From Yersinia vastinensis (GTDB lineage: Bacteria; Pseudomonadota; Gammaproteobacteria; Enterobacterales; Enterobacteriaceae), in assembly GCF_902726565.1 (NCBI RefSeq), contig NZ_CACVAF010000004.1, positions 1 through 64,000 of the forward strand: DNA of 64,000 nt, in the 5' to 3' direction. The notes under the pieces are model-generated. The model saw nothing but the letters and a program-made list of their open reading frames with translations, was not told where the DNA came from and did not search any database. The position numbers and the translations under genes were made by a program. Below are positions 7,680 through 16,636 of the stretch, one piece after another; positions within the stretch are counted from its first letter, which is position 1; every line of letters begins with the position of its first letter.

Positions 7680-8840
7680 ATGAATAAGACTGTAGTAAGC
7701 CAGAATAATCGATTTTCCTCACGGCTGCACGATCTTCACCCATCACCTATACGGGAAATTCTCTCTGTAATTGATAGACCTGGCATGATTTCATTTGCTG
7801 GTGGACTACCTGCAATAGAAAGTTTCCCGCATCTCCATCTTGAGGGAATGCCTCAATCGATGTTGCAATACGGAGCCAGTGAAGGGGAGAGTGAACTACG
7901 CGAGCGAATTGCACAGAATTTGTGTGGGCGTGGTTTATCTTGCAGTCAGGAACAAGTACTGATTATTTCAGGTTCACAACAAGGGATTGATCTGGTCGCC
8001 AAGTTGTTTATCGATGCAGGAACACCTGTTGCAGTGGAGTCACCCACTTATTTGGCCGCATTACAAGTGTTCCGTTTTTTTGGAGCGCAGTTTGTTGCCT
8101 ATGATTCGGCTCAACCTGATATAAATAAACTTAAAATAGAAAAGCCCGCTTTTGCCTACAGTATTCCCACATTTCAGAACCCAAGTGGTCATTGCCTCAG
8201 TCTTAATCAGCGTACAACTTTAGCGAAAGTATGTGATGAGCTGATGCTACCTCTTTTTGAAGACGATCCTTACAGTGACTTGGTTTATGATCCTTGCGAG
8301 AGAAAGCCGGTATGTGCCTTACTCCAGCACGCATCATGGATTTATCAGGGGTCATTTTCCAAAAGCTTATCTCCAGGATTTCGACTAGGCTATTTGGTCG
8401 CTTCGCCTGAGTTAATTCCTTACTTGACACGATTAAAACAGGCTGCGGATTTGCATAGTAGCCGAATCAGCCAATGGCTGGTATTACAGCAACTAGGTGA
8501 TCCTAATTACTCCAGTCAGATGAGTGCATTGGCGGCTTATTACAAAAAACGCCGTGATTCCTTCGAAATATCCTTACAACGGTATTTCGGTTCTCTTGCG
8601 TCTTGGGATAAACCAGCAGGGGGATTATTTTTCTGGTTGAAGCTAAATCGCTGCATAGATACTCGCGAGCTATTACCGAAAGCACTTGAAAGTAATATTG
8701 CGTTTATGCCGGGTGAGCCATTCTTCCCTCATTCTTCAACTGGATGTGGCCAGCTACGGCTTAATTTTAGTCATGCTACTGCCGAGCAGGCGGATATAGG
8801 TTTGCAGAAACTGGCTAATTTAGTAAGAGAGTATTCATAA
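7680..8840 (+). CDS. PLP-dependent aminotransferase (class I/II)
   Basis: This is a 386-aa fold-type I aminotransferase, of the group related to 2-aminoadipate and aromatic aminotransferases and to MocR C-terminal domains, but without a DNA-binding domain. Visible landmarks are ISFAGGLPA near the N-terminus, GSQQGIDL, FQNPSG (Asn167), EDDPYSDL (the Asp that holds the pyridine nitrogen) and GSFSKSLSPGFRLGY with the PLP lysine at about 228 and a phosphate-binding Arg. GGAAGGA is the ribosome site. It is divergent from the MarR gene, whose likely operator overlaps its leader. The substrate cannot be told from sequence. Confidence 0.88.
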   Translation: MNKTVVSQNNRFSSRLHDLHPSPIREILSVIDRPGMISFAGGLPAIESFPHLHLEGMPQSMLQYGASEGESELRERIAQNLCGRGLSCSQEQVLIISGSQQGIDLVAKLFIDAGTPVAVESPTYLAALQVFRFFGAQFVAYDSAQPDINKLKIEKPAFAYSIPTFQNPSGHCLSLNQRTTLAKVCDELMLPLFEDDPYSDLVYDPCERKPVCALLQHASWIYQGSFSKSLSPGFRLGYLVASPELIPYLTRLKQAADLHSSRISQWLVLQQLGDPNYSSQMSALAAYYKKRRDSFEISLQRYFGSLASWDKPAGGLFFWLKLNRCIDTRELLPKALESNIAFMPGEPFFPHSSTGCGQLRLNFSHATAEQADIGLQKLANLVREYS

Positions 8841-8863
8841 TATAAGCGGTGTTCATCGTAGAA

Positions 8864-8900
8864 ACAGGGTGCCCGTAAATTTATGGACACCCTGTTTTTT
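8864..8900 (+). terminator. Terminator between aminotransferase gene and gltS
   Basis: Arms ACAGGGTG and CACCCTGT with a 16-nt loop are followed by six T on the plus strand. It lies between two convergent genes. Confidence 0.85.
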
Positions 8901-8922
8901 CATCATTTGCCGAAACACTGAG

Positions 8923-10134
8923 TTAACCTAATTGAGTAAACATCGGTAATAATAAAGACAACTTGATCACGATAGCATTGGCTATATCCAAGAAGAAAGC
9001 GCCGACCATCGGAACAATTAAAAATGCAATATGGGATGGCCCGAAACGATCTGTTATTGCCTGCATATTGGCAATTGCGGTGGGTGTTGCTCCTAGCCCT
9101 AAACCACAATGCCCAGCAGCAAGAACAGCGGCATCATAATTTTTCCCCATTACCCGATAAGTGACAAATATTGCGTACAAGGCCATTAGCAGGGTTTGTA
9201 CCAATAAAATAGCCAGCATAGGTAAGGCTAAAGATGCTAACTCCCACAGTTTTAAACTCATCAAAGCGATTGCGAGGAAAAGAGAAAGACTCACGTTACC
9301 CACGATAGACACCGCGCGGTCAAAAACCTGATAAAACCCAGTATAGGTGAGTATATTGCTAAGAATAACCCCAACAAACAGGACATAAACAAAGATGGGT
9401 AATTCAAATACCGATCCTGCAAGCCATTTCTTAATATAACCCCCGATCATCAAACAAATAGTAATCATAGCGATGGTTTCAATTAAGACCAGTGCGGTGA
9501 TCATTCGTCCAGATTGAGGTTTTTCGAATGTTGTTGGTTGCAAGGTATCTTCTGGTCTACCATTGGGGGTCGCTGAATGTTTAATCAAATAAAGAGCGAC
9601 AGGGCCGGCTATCAATCCTCCTAATACCAAGCCGAATGTGGCACATGCCATGGCGACTTCAGTGGCATTTATTAAACCATAATTATCAACAAATACACTG
9701 CTCCAGGCGGCGCCAGTACCATGCCCACCCGATAATGTAATCGTCCCTACCAGTAATCCCATTAACGGTTCCAGCCCCAACATTTTAGCCATGCCGATAC
9801 CAACCGTATTTTGTAATAACAATAAACCAATAACGATGATGATAAATTTAACTAAGACTTTGCCCCCAGCTCTTAAACTGGCCAAATTTGCGTTAAGTCC
9901 AATAGAAGCAAAGAAGGTTAGCATTAAGGGATCACGTAATGATGAATCAAAACTGGCTTCCCAACCTGTTGTCTGATGAATAAGAAGAAGAATTAATGCA
10001 ACTAATAGGCCGCCAGCGATAGGGTCTGGAATTGCATATTTTTGCAATAAAGGAATGTGCTGAACACATTGCCTCCCAAGCAATAGAACCAGACTTGCAG
10101 CAACGAGTGTGCCATAGGCATCAAATTGGGTCAT
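8923..10134 (-). CDS. gltS: Sodium/glutamate symporter GltS
   Basis: This 403-aa inner-membrane carrier takes up glutamate with Na+. It is nearly the length of E. coli GltS (401). Recognisable blocks include the opening LVAASLVLLLGRQCV, ITLSGGHGTGAAWS (first re-entrant GGG-type loop), TEVAMACATFGLVLGGLIAGP, and the second loop AAGHCGLGLGATPTAIANMQA, followed by GPSHIAFLIVPMVGAFF. GAGGGGA precedes the ATG. It is monocistronic and convergent with the aminotransferase gene. Confidence 0.97.
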   Translation of the reverse strand: MTQFDAYGTLVAASLVLLLGRQCVQHIPLLQKYAIPDPIAGGLLVALILLLIHQTTGWEASFDSSLRDPLMLTFFASIGLNANLASLRAGGKVLVKFIIIVIGLLLLQNTVGIGMAKMLGLEPLMGLLVGTITLSGGHGTGAAWSSVFVDNYGLINATEVAMACATFGLVLGGLIAGPVALYLIKHSATPNGRPEDTLQPTTFEKPQSGRMITALVLIETIAMITICLMIGGYIKKWLAGSVFELPIFVYVLFVGVILSNILTYTGFYQVFDRAVSIVGNVSLSLFLAIALMSLKLWELASLALPMLAILLVQTLLMALYAIFVTYRVMGKNYDAAVLAAGHCGLGLGATPTAIANMQAITDRFGPSHIAFLIVPMVGAFFLDIANAIVIKLSLLLPMFTQLG

Positions 10135-10540
10135 TTTGACATCCCCTCTATAAAAGAAACGACCGCTATTTACGTTATTTTTTATGTACGTTCAAAGGCC
10201 ATATATAGGAGGATTCATTGCCACGCTCCAAACAACAATAGGGTGGGTAACTTATGAGAGTAATGAGGCTATAACTCAAGTTTGATGGCTATCATTTATT
10301 TGCAAACCAGTCATCATGGACACTTTATTAAAGCGTAGCATTACTTTGCGCTTCATTGTCCTGAAAGTCATAATTTTTATTCATAACATATTGTTTACAC
10401 AATAAAGAATACAGTCCGCGTGAGAGTGGGGGATTAGAAAAAATATACTGGGTTGGAGACATGTTTATCATTCACTGCAAGATGAGTTAGATAACGGAGG
10501 AATGAGGATGTTAAATTAGAGCAATAAAATCCTAAAGATA
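10135..10540. other. Intergenic region upstream of gltS
   Basis: No gene is supported here. It should hold the gltS promoter. One inverted repeat, TATTGT-N4-ACAATA (10389-10404), could be a regulator site but I cannot name the protein. Confidence 0.5.
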
Positions 10541-10723
10541 TCAGTAAGATTTATCACGGTAGACTTCACCACAAAGTAATACGACGTCAGGTCTTCTTTC
10601 ATGAAGACGCGCCGCGACAGCCATACATTCATGGCGTGTTGCATAGATATCATCAGTTACGGGCAGGGCCTCGCAAGCATCCATTCCGCAGGTACTTACC
10701 AATAAAACAAATCCTATGAGCAT
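10541..10723 (-). CDS. Small Cys-rich protein, DUF1482/YebW-like
   Basis: This is a 60-aa product with a hydrophobic N-terminus (MLIGFVLLVSTC) and four further features typical of the YebW-type DUF1482 family: early Cys, an ECMAVAARLHE-like central helix, a late Cys in LLCGEVY, and very small size. AAGGAGA stands 6 nt before the ATG, which makes translation credible. In E. coli yebW is next to yebV, and yebV is also in this window (16281), which mildly supports the assignment. Function unknown. Confidence 0.6.
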   Translation of the reverse strand: MLIGFVLLVSTCGMDACEALPVTDDIYATRHECMAVAARLHERRPDVVLLCGEVYRDKSY

Positions 10724-10830
10724 ATATTCTCCTTATTTATAGGATTTATATGAGTATAGCTTATTTATCACAAAGAATGTTGTCTCGTTTTTTATCTAAG
10801 CAATAGGGGAATCCATTATCTAGTTGAGTG

Positions 10831-11676
10831 TTAACCAAATTTTGTAATGACAACACCGACCATGATAATGGCGCTGGCGATAAGACGTAATGCTGAGGGT
10901 TTCTCTTTTAGCATCCAGATAGAAATAACCATGGCGAACAGTACGCTAGTCTCGCGTAGCGCAGCGACTAACGCGATGGGGGTGCTCTTCATTGCCCAGA
11001 TGACAATACCGTATGCAAGTAACTGCATTGCTCCACCGATAATCCCCTGACGCCAATGTTGTCGGATTTCACGAAAAACCCTATTACGATGCATTACCCA
11101 AAGCAGGGCAAACATGGCTATACCATTACACATAAATAGCCAAAGAATATAGCTGAGGGGTTCAATGCTGGCACGGCTCCCTGCACCATCGGAAAGTGTA
11201 TAACAGGCAGTAAATGTCGCAGTAATAAGGGCATAAACTATCGATTTTAAATCAAGCTTTTTAGGGCCATGGCGACCATCAAATGTCATCATAATAACCC
11301 CTGAAACCAGAATGACTGCACCCAATAAGGCCATTGCTCGTGGAATTTCTGACAAAATTAACCACGAGAGTAGCGCACTTAATAGCGGTGCTACGCCACG
11401 GGCAATGGGATAGATTTGACCAAATTCGGCTTGTTCGTAAGCTTTGCTCAGAAATAGGCAATAACCAGTATGAAAAGCAACAGAGAGCAGTAACCATGGG
11501 AGTGCACTGAGGGAGGGAATGCCAACAAAAAAAACACCAAAAAATGAAATGACACCAGAGAATATGGCCATCAATGAAATAGCCACCAAACGATCACTAC
11601 CGAATTTGACTAATGCATTCCAGCTGGCATGCAGCAGTGCCGCCCCTAAGACTGCAATAAAAATTTCGCTGCTCAT
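10831..11676 (-). CDS. EamA/DMT family transporter
   Basis: This 281-aa protein has the two tandem EamA repeats of the drug/metabolite transporter superfamily, about five hydrophobic segments each. Landmarks are LLHASWNALVKFG at the start of repeat 1, FGQIYPIARGVAPLLSALLSWLILSE at its end, and the equivalent TPIALVAALRETSVLFAMVISIWMLKE in repeat 2. AAGGAGATAGG precedes the ATG. It probably exports or imports small metabolites across the inner membrane; the substrate is not predictable. It appears monocistronic. Confidence 0.88.
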   Translation of the reverse strand: MSSEIFIAVLGAALLHASWNALVKFGSDRLVAISLMAIFSGVISFFGVFFVGIPSLSALPWLLLSVAFHTGYCLFLSKAYEQAEFGQIYPIARGVAPLLSALLSWLILSEIPRAMALLGAVILVSGVIMMTFDGRHGPKKLDLKSIVYALITATFTACYTLSDGAGSRASIEPLSYILWLFMCNGIAMFALLWVMHRNRVFREIRQHWRQGIIGGAMQLLAYGIVIWAMKSTPIALVAALRETSVLFAMVISIWMLKEKPSALRLIASAIIMVGVVITKFG

Positions 11677-11988
11677 CCTATCTCCTTATTTAGGCAGCAT
11701 AGTTTACCGCAACTGTATTTAATTTCACGTGTGCAGAGCATAAAACGTGTGAATGATATTTATTCCGTGTAATCACTGATTGAGTTTTCTTTATCATTGA
11801 AAATAAATGAAATTATTAATTTAATACTTTATGAAGAGTAATAGTTAATTAGGATATATCTTGGATGATCTAAATGGACTAAAAAGAATATAGTTGGATA
11901 TAATTTATAAGCAATAAATCACTATCAAACCAGTGTCTGGCGAATACGTTAAGACATATATACTAAATTTTATTTTGGGGTATCTATC
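11677..11988. other. Intergenic region between divergent genes
   Basis: AT-rich, with no open frame of note. It must carry promoters for the EamA gene (minus) and the lipoprotein gene (plus). GGGG at 11976-11979 is the likely ribosome site of the latter. Confidence 0.5.
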
Positions 11989-12507
11989 TTGTTAAAGAAA
12001 AGTATTTTTTTATTATTTGCGATGGTAATTGCTCTTACCGGTTGTTCTGAAACTGAGCCAACAGGCACAAAAGTTTTTGGGGGTAAGGCTTATATTGAGA
12101 TGCCTGCTGAATTCACATTAATGTCTAAGGAAATGTTGGCGTCTAAATATCCTCAGGCTAATGCCCCGCAAGAAGCTTATTCTGTTGAAAACGGCAGTGT
12201 ATCTTTTGCATTCAGCGATACCAGCAATGCAATACCTGAAGGTAAGCTCGGTGATGTTGTTAATATGATGAAAAAGCAATTCGCTGCATTTAAACCTACT
12301 CTGGAAGAGAAGGATGTTGATGGGCGTAAAACTTATATCCTGAGCATGGATACACCGGTTCCAGATGGCACAGTTAAGAATGTGATGTTACTCACAACAA
12401 TTAACGGGAATTTAGCTATTGCTACATTTAATAGCACTGAGGCTTTAGCGGATAAATATATGGAAGTTGGTAAGAATGCACTGCTTTCATTAAAATTTAA
12501 GAAATAA
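11989..12507 (+). CDS. DcrB-related outer-envelope lipoprotein, TTG start
   Basis: This is a 172-aa lipoprotein. A basic start (LKK), hydrophobic stretch and lipobox LTGC put the acylated Cys at about residue 19. The mature part (VFGGKAYIEMPAEF, a central SFAFSDTSNA, late GNLAIATFNSTEAL) resembles DcrB/DUF1795-type proteins of roughly this size; that assignment is moderate. No ATG is available: the only plausible start is TTG 11989, with GGGG about 9 nt upstream, implying modest translation. The first codons are duplicated as a 27-bp exact repeat at 445-471. A hairpin terminator follows. Confidence 0.75.
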   Translation: MLKKSIFLLFAMVIALTGCSETEPTGTKVFGGKAYIEMPAEFTLMSKEMLASKYPQANAPQEAYSVENGSVSFAFSDTSNAIPEGKLGDVVNMMKKQFAAFKPTLEEKDVDGRKTYILSMDTPVPDGTVKNVMLLTTINGNLAIATFNSTEALADKYMEVGKNALLSLKFKK

Positions 12508-12554
12508 TTACAAGCAAGTCTGGCTGCTTCTCGCCTAAATAGATAAGCAGTAAT

Positions 12555-12590
12555 AAAGGTTGCCATCAGTACTATGGCAATCTTTATCTT
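12555..12590 (+). terminator. Hairpin after the lipoprotein gene
   Basis: Arms AAAGGTTGCCAT and ATGGCAATCTTT (one mismatch) with a 7-nt loop run into a T-rich tail. Confidence 0.65.
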
Positions 12591-12699
12591 TCCGCGTTGA
12601 GTTTTATTGCATGCGCTAGATAGGTACTGTGTCGCTGCGACTTCCTAAAATAGCCATAAATTGGCATGATATAGGCATGTTGGATTTTTAGGATGAGTG

Positions 12700-12948
12700 A
12701 TGAAACAGTTTCCATTTGATAAACGTTATGAGATTGAAGATGCTAGCGGCACTGTTGGATACTATATCGATGGTGATGAGTATATCCGTGGTCAGGATGG
12801 TATTCCTGGCTATCGCATCGCGGGTTATGAGGTGTTTGAACATAATGCAGAGGCTAAATTGGCCGGTTTCCTTGAAGGGAAACATATAACGACACCTGAT
12901 GCAGATATTCTGTTGACGATTTTAGATGATCCCGAATCTATAGATTAA
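12700..12948 (+). CDS. Hypothetical acidic protein
   Basis: This 82-aa soluble protein is not recognised. It is acidic and opens KQFPFDKRYEIEDASGTVGYY, with a repeated Gly-Tyr pattern (GYYIDGDEY, PGYRIAGYE) that suggests a small beta-rich fold, and an Asp-rich C-terminus. AGGATGAG just upstream supports ATG 12700 over GTG 12697. It is monocistronic between the lipoprotein gene and yfcF. No function can be given. Confidence 0.65.
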   Translation: MKQFPFDKRYEIEDASGTVGYYIDGDEYIRGQDGIPGYRIAGYEVFEHNAEAKLAGFLEGKHITTPDADILLTILDDPESID

Positions 12949-13108
12949 GCTTCAACCTATCAACCTCGGTTGTGTGAGAGGAGCTGCGATATAAAGATAA
13001 CGCAGCTTCCAACCGAGAAAATAAGATGTATTTGTCTATCATTAATTTTTTATAAAAGGTGCTATTCAGCCAGCATAAAACCGATTAACGTAAATCTGCC
13101 AATAATAA

Positions 13109-13759
<651 letters not shown>

Positions 13760-13765
13760 TCTCCC

Positions 13766-14323
13766 ATGAAGAATGTGATTGAAATTGATACTGCACGTCT
13801 GTGTCTGCGGCAATGGTGTCTTTCTGACAGGGCCCCTTTTGCTGCGTTGAATGCTGATAAGCGAGTGATGGAATTCTTCCCGACAACGCTAACCCGCTCG
13901 GAAAGTGATGCAATGGCTGATCGTTGTCAGCAATTGATTGCGCAGCGAGGATGGGGGTTGTGGGCTGTTGAGCTTAAAGCGACAGGGCAATTTGTGGGGG
14001 CATTGGGATTACATATCCCCACGGCTAAATTACCGTTTTCACCTTGTGTCGAGATAGGTTGGCGTCTGGCTTATTCATTCTGGGGGCAAGGTTTAGCAAC
14101 AGAGGCAGCATTTGCGGCATTAGCAGTTGGTTTTGAACAATTGAAGCTGGCGGAGATAGTCTCATTTACGGCGTTAATCAATTTACGCTCACAAGCGGTC
14201 ATGAAACGAATCGGTATGGCGCGAGTACCGGGAAGTTTTCCACATCCCAATGTCAACTCAGATAGCCCATTAAGTGAGCACTGTTGGTATCGTATATCAC
14301 GAGAACAATGGTATGACCGATAG
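13766..14323 (+). CDS. GNAT family N-acetyltransferase (RimJ/RimL type)
   Basis: This 185-aa acetyltransferase has the RimJ/RimL layout: TARLCLRQWCLSDRAPFAAL at the start, GWGLWAVELKATGQFVGALGL in the middle, then EIGWRLAYSFWGQGLATEAAFAAL, where the GQGLATEA segment is the acetyl-CoA pyrophosphate loop (motif A), and NLRSQAVMKRIGM, the C-terminal cofactor contact. It starts 6 nt after yfcF with no clear ribosome site of its own, so coupled translation is likely. The substrate (protein N-terminus, antibiotic or metabolite) is unknown. Confidence 0.88.
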   Translation: MKNVIEIDTARLCLRQWCLSDRAPFAALNADKRVMEFFPTTLTRSESDAMADRCQQLIAQRGWGLWAVELKATGQFVGALGLHIPTAKLPFSPCVEIGWRLAYSFWGQGLATEAAFAALAVGFEQLKLAEIVSFTALINLRSQAVMKRIGMARVPGSFPHPNVNSDSPLSEHCWYRISREQWYDR

Positions 14324-14379
14324 TATGGCTGGGTGAGATGACGGCGAGAATTATATCAGTTGGGTCAGTTATCGGTGGG

Positions 14380-14472
14380 TTACATCAGATCAAGTAGTGG
14401 GAGTGATCCATCAACAACAGCGGCAGTGATATAAATAATAAAAAGTGAATAGAGAAAGAAATTGCTGATCAT
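14380..14472 (-). CDS. Putative 30-aa single-span membrane peptide
   Basis: This is an open frame of 30 codons. Residues 4-20 form a hydrophobic helix (NFFLYSLFIIYITAAVV) followed by an acidic and Leu-rich tail (DGSLPLLDLM). GAGGTG sits at ideal distance before the ATG at 14472, and an extended -10 (TG-N-TATAGT, 14527-14535) lies about 55 nt upstream. Bacterial one-span peptides of this size are widespread and often missed. No homologue recognised; it is supported by signals only. Confidence 0.5.
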   Translation of the reverse strand: MISNFFLYSLFIIYITAAVVDGSLPLLDLM

Positions 14473-14822
14473 TTGACACCTCGGTTACCGACAGGGGAAA
14501 ACTTTTGGTCATGACAAAGCAATTACACTATAGCACGCTAATTGAATAAAAAGCGCACAATAAATGAATAACTAATGAAGATTATGTTGCAATATTGTGA
14601 CGCGAGAGGCCTTTTTAAAGCATATTGGTCGTGAATAGGCCAAATCTTGATGCGAGAAAGTATTAAAATTAAGCTGAATTGGAGTGAGAGTCTGCGGAGA
14701 AGAAATTCATAAATCTATAGCTTTATCAATCCATTAGCGTAAATTGAAAACAATTTAAGCAGCATATGAGCAGAGAAGGAGTAATTGTGCTACACTATGC
14801 GACCGATAATCAAGGATAAAAC
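14473..14822. other. Intergenic region with divergent promoters
   Basis: No further gene is seen. It holds the extended -10 element for the 30-aa peptide (14527-14535, minus strand) and the promoter and ribosome site (AAGGA, about 14812) of the next plus-strand gene. Confidence 0.45.
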
Positions 14823-15056
14823 ATGAAAAAAGTCTCAATCATTGCTCAGTGCTTAATAAACGCTAAGAGTTTCAGTGAGATGTCTGAAGCTGAATCCTCG
14901 ATAAAAAAGGTGTTCAACGACAGTTATGCCGATCACTCTTTTGATGAATGGAATACCGATGTCTCAACGTTGAGCGCTAACCGTATTATCAGCCTGGTTG
15001 CTGGTGCTTCCAAGGTTCGGGTCAGAGGGTTGATCCAAGAATTATGGAATCACTGA
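14823..15056 (+). CDS. Small hypothetical cytoplasmic protein
   Basis: This is a 77-aa protein with predicted helices and no export signal (MKKVSIIAQCLINAKSF; later RIISLVAGASKVRVRGLIQELW). AAGGA precedes the ATG. The length and the central GAS motif are the only handles, and I do not recognise the family. It is monocistronic and close to other very small genes. Confidence 0.65.
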   Translation: MKKVSIIAQCLINAKSFSEMSEAESSIKKVFNDSYADHSFDEWNTDVSTLSANRIISLVAGASKVRVRGLIQELWNH

Positions 15057-15312
15057 TCCCAGACTACGGTTTTTCAATAACCTGCCTACCACTTCACTAC
15101 GCCAAGCATGCATGTCATGCTGCGTGGTGAATGTTTTTCCTCATCTCCTTCTACTCTCTGCGTGTTTCTTTCCAATTTCTCCTGCAAAACCGGTTATTTT
15201 CAACAAGTGAAATCTGATCCGACACAGATAATCTGAGTAACGCTGACTATGCCACGGTTTAGTTCTGGTGGTTAACGTAATCTAGTAGGGTTGTACAACA
15301 GAGGGACGAGTT

Positions 15313-15483
15313 ATGTCATTTCTTGATAACGTCAGAAAGTGGGTTAGTCGTGATAAAGTCAAAATCAAGTGCCCGGATTGTGGCGAGACTTCTGAACAGA
15401 GCACAGAAAAGGTACAGAAAAACAAAGCATTAGTTTGCACAAGATGTGGCTGCTTATTTTTGCCCAAAGACAAACACGAGTAG
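15313..15483 (+). CDS. 56-aa zinc-ribbon protein (YnfU-like)
   Basis: This short gene encodes two CxxC knuckles, CPDC at residues 20-23 and CTRC at 42-45 followed by GC, spaced 18 residues apart: a zinc ribbon. The N-terminal 19 residues are basic (RKWVSRDKVKIK), and LFLPKDKHE closes the chain. AGAGGGA stands before the ATG. It resembles the small YnfU-type zinc-binding proteins annotated in enterobacteria (moderate). It is convergent with a one-span membrane protein gene, with only 8 nt between the two stop codons. Confidence 0.7.
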   Translation: MSFLDNVRKWVSRDKVKIKCPDCGETSEQSTEKVQKNKALVCTRCGCLFLPKDKHE

Positions 15484-15491
15484 CGGCACAA

Positions 15492-15599
15492 TCAGCCAAA
15501 GATCATGGCTGCCCATCGCAGCAGCATTAATGCACCACAGATGCAAAGTAACACCAAAATCATCTTCCAATGCTTTGTATGCAAGCGCTTGGTCACCAT
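15492..15599 (-). CDS. Putative 35-aa single-span membrane protein
   Basis: Thirty-five codons encode a basic N-terminus (MVTKRLHTKHWK) and one hydrophobic span (about 13-34, MILVLLCICGALMLL then RWAAMIFG), giving a likely N-in topology. AGGG is 5 nt upstream of the ATG at 15599. It is convergent with the zinc-ribbon gene. No homologue recognised with certainty; YmiA-type enterobacterial small membrane proteins are comparable in kind. Confidence 0.55.
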   Translation of the reverse strand: MVTKRLHTKHWKMILVLLCICGALMLLRWAAMIFG

Positions 15600-15777
15600 A
15601 GGGTCCCTATTTTTATCTCAACATGGCAGTTTGACTTGAGACTGCATGACGACGTTTATTTGTTTACCGCAACTTGGGTATAGTAGCGAAAATTTATATT
15701 GATGCGAGAGTTAGTTTATAGCGATAAAGTGTAATATGCGTTGCATCAATAAGATTACAAATAGGAATAATGAAACC

Positions 15778-16167
15778 ATGGCGACAATTCCACAAAAATA
15801 TGAAAACGCAGAGCGTTGGGCTTTTGGTGATACTGAAAAAGTGGCAGATGATTTATTGGCACTGGTCCTGAATGGCACGAAAACAGCGACCTGTGCGGCA
15901 TTAGATGAAGATGGCGTTCCCCAGGCTGGGGATGTGTTTGTGGTAGTAAATGGCCGCAATGAACCAGCATGTGCTGTCGAATTGACGGATGTGGAGCTGA
16001 AAACCTTTGATCAAGTTGATGAGGCTCATGCTTTAGCTGAAGGTGAGGGCGATCGGACGCTGGCATACTGGCGCAAAACACAACAGCGTTTTTTCGAGGA
16101 GTACGATATGTTTTCCCCGGATATGATGCTCATTTGCATGCAATTCAAAGTGCTGGAAAAGTTCTGA
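15778..16167 (+). CDS. ASCH domain protein
   Basis: This is a 129-aa protein of the ASCH (PUA-like) family. Near the start come WAFGDTEKVADDLLALVLNGTKTATC and, in the middle, AGDVFVVVNGRNEPACAVELTDVELKTFDQVD, the beta-barrel core with the conserved G-x-K-x-x-T loop. EGDRTLAYWRKTQQRFF near the C-terminus is also typical. Such domains bind RNA or modified nucleosides; the ligand is unknown. I start at ATG 15778, where homology begins, although an in-frame ATG at 15736 exists. Confidence 0.82.
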   Translation: MATIPQKYENAERWAFGDTEKVADDLLALVLNGTKTATCAALDEDGVPQAGDVFVVVNGRNEPACAVELTDVELKTFDQVDEAHALAEGEGDRTLAYWRKTQQRFFEEYDMFSPDMMLICMQFKVLEKF

Positions 16168-16280
16168 TAACGTATTTTTGCCAACTAGGCTTCTCATTTG
16201 GCAGCACCATCAGCGAGTAAAAGAAGATGCCGTCACTCATAAGGTTTAGCTATGGGTTGACGGATCTTCTGAAGGTGCAA

Positions 16281-16523
16281 TCAGGTTACCCTCATTATCC
16301 AGGCATCCTGATGTCGGTCATAATGCTTCTTATATAGCAGCCGATCTTTACCGTCTAATGTTGCTGGAATACTGGTTTGCTCATCCCACCCATCGAGTTG
16401 CATACACAATTCAGGATCCGATTTGCAAGGGATACTGAGCGTATTTTCACCCTTAGCCTGAGGGGCGGATAACACGGCGTCATCAACTTCAAAATCTCGG
16501 ATTTTCACCACAGTTTTTCCCAT
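16281..16523 (-). CDS. yebV: DUF1480 family protein YebV
   Basis: This is an 80-aa cytoplasmic protein of unknown function. The block LSIPCKSDPELCMQLDGWDEQTSIP and the C-terminal YDRHQDAWIMRV match E. coli YebV closely. In E. coli yebV follows letA-letB-rsmF; here letB is 10.8 kb away, with the Csu pilus operon and other genes between, and rsmF is not in the window. Confidence 0.92.
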   Translation of the reverse strand: MGKTVVKIRDFEVDDAVLSAPQAKGENTLSIPCKSDPELCMQLDGWDEQTSIPATLDGKDRLLYKKHYDRHQDAWIMRVT

Positions 16524-16636
16524 AAAGACTCCTGTCTACTCAGTGGTATGAGGTATGACCAGATTGGTCGCCTTATTGAGAATAGCTGAGCTAGAAAAAA
16601 GTGCCAGACGTTGCCGGTAAAAAATTGTCGCAAATT

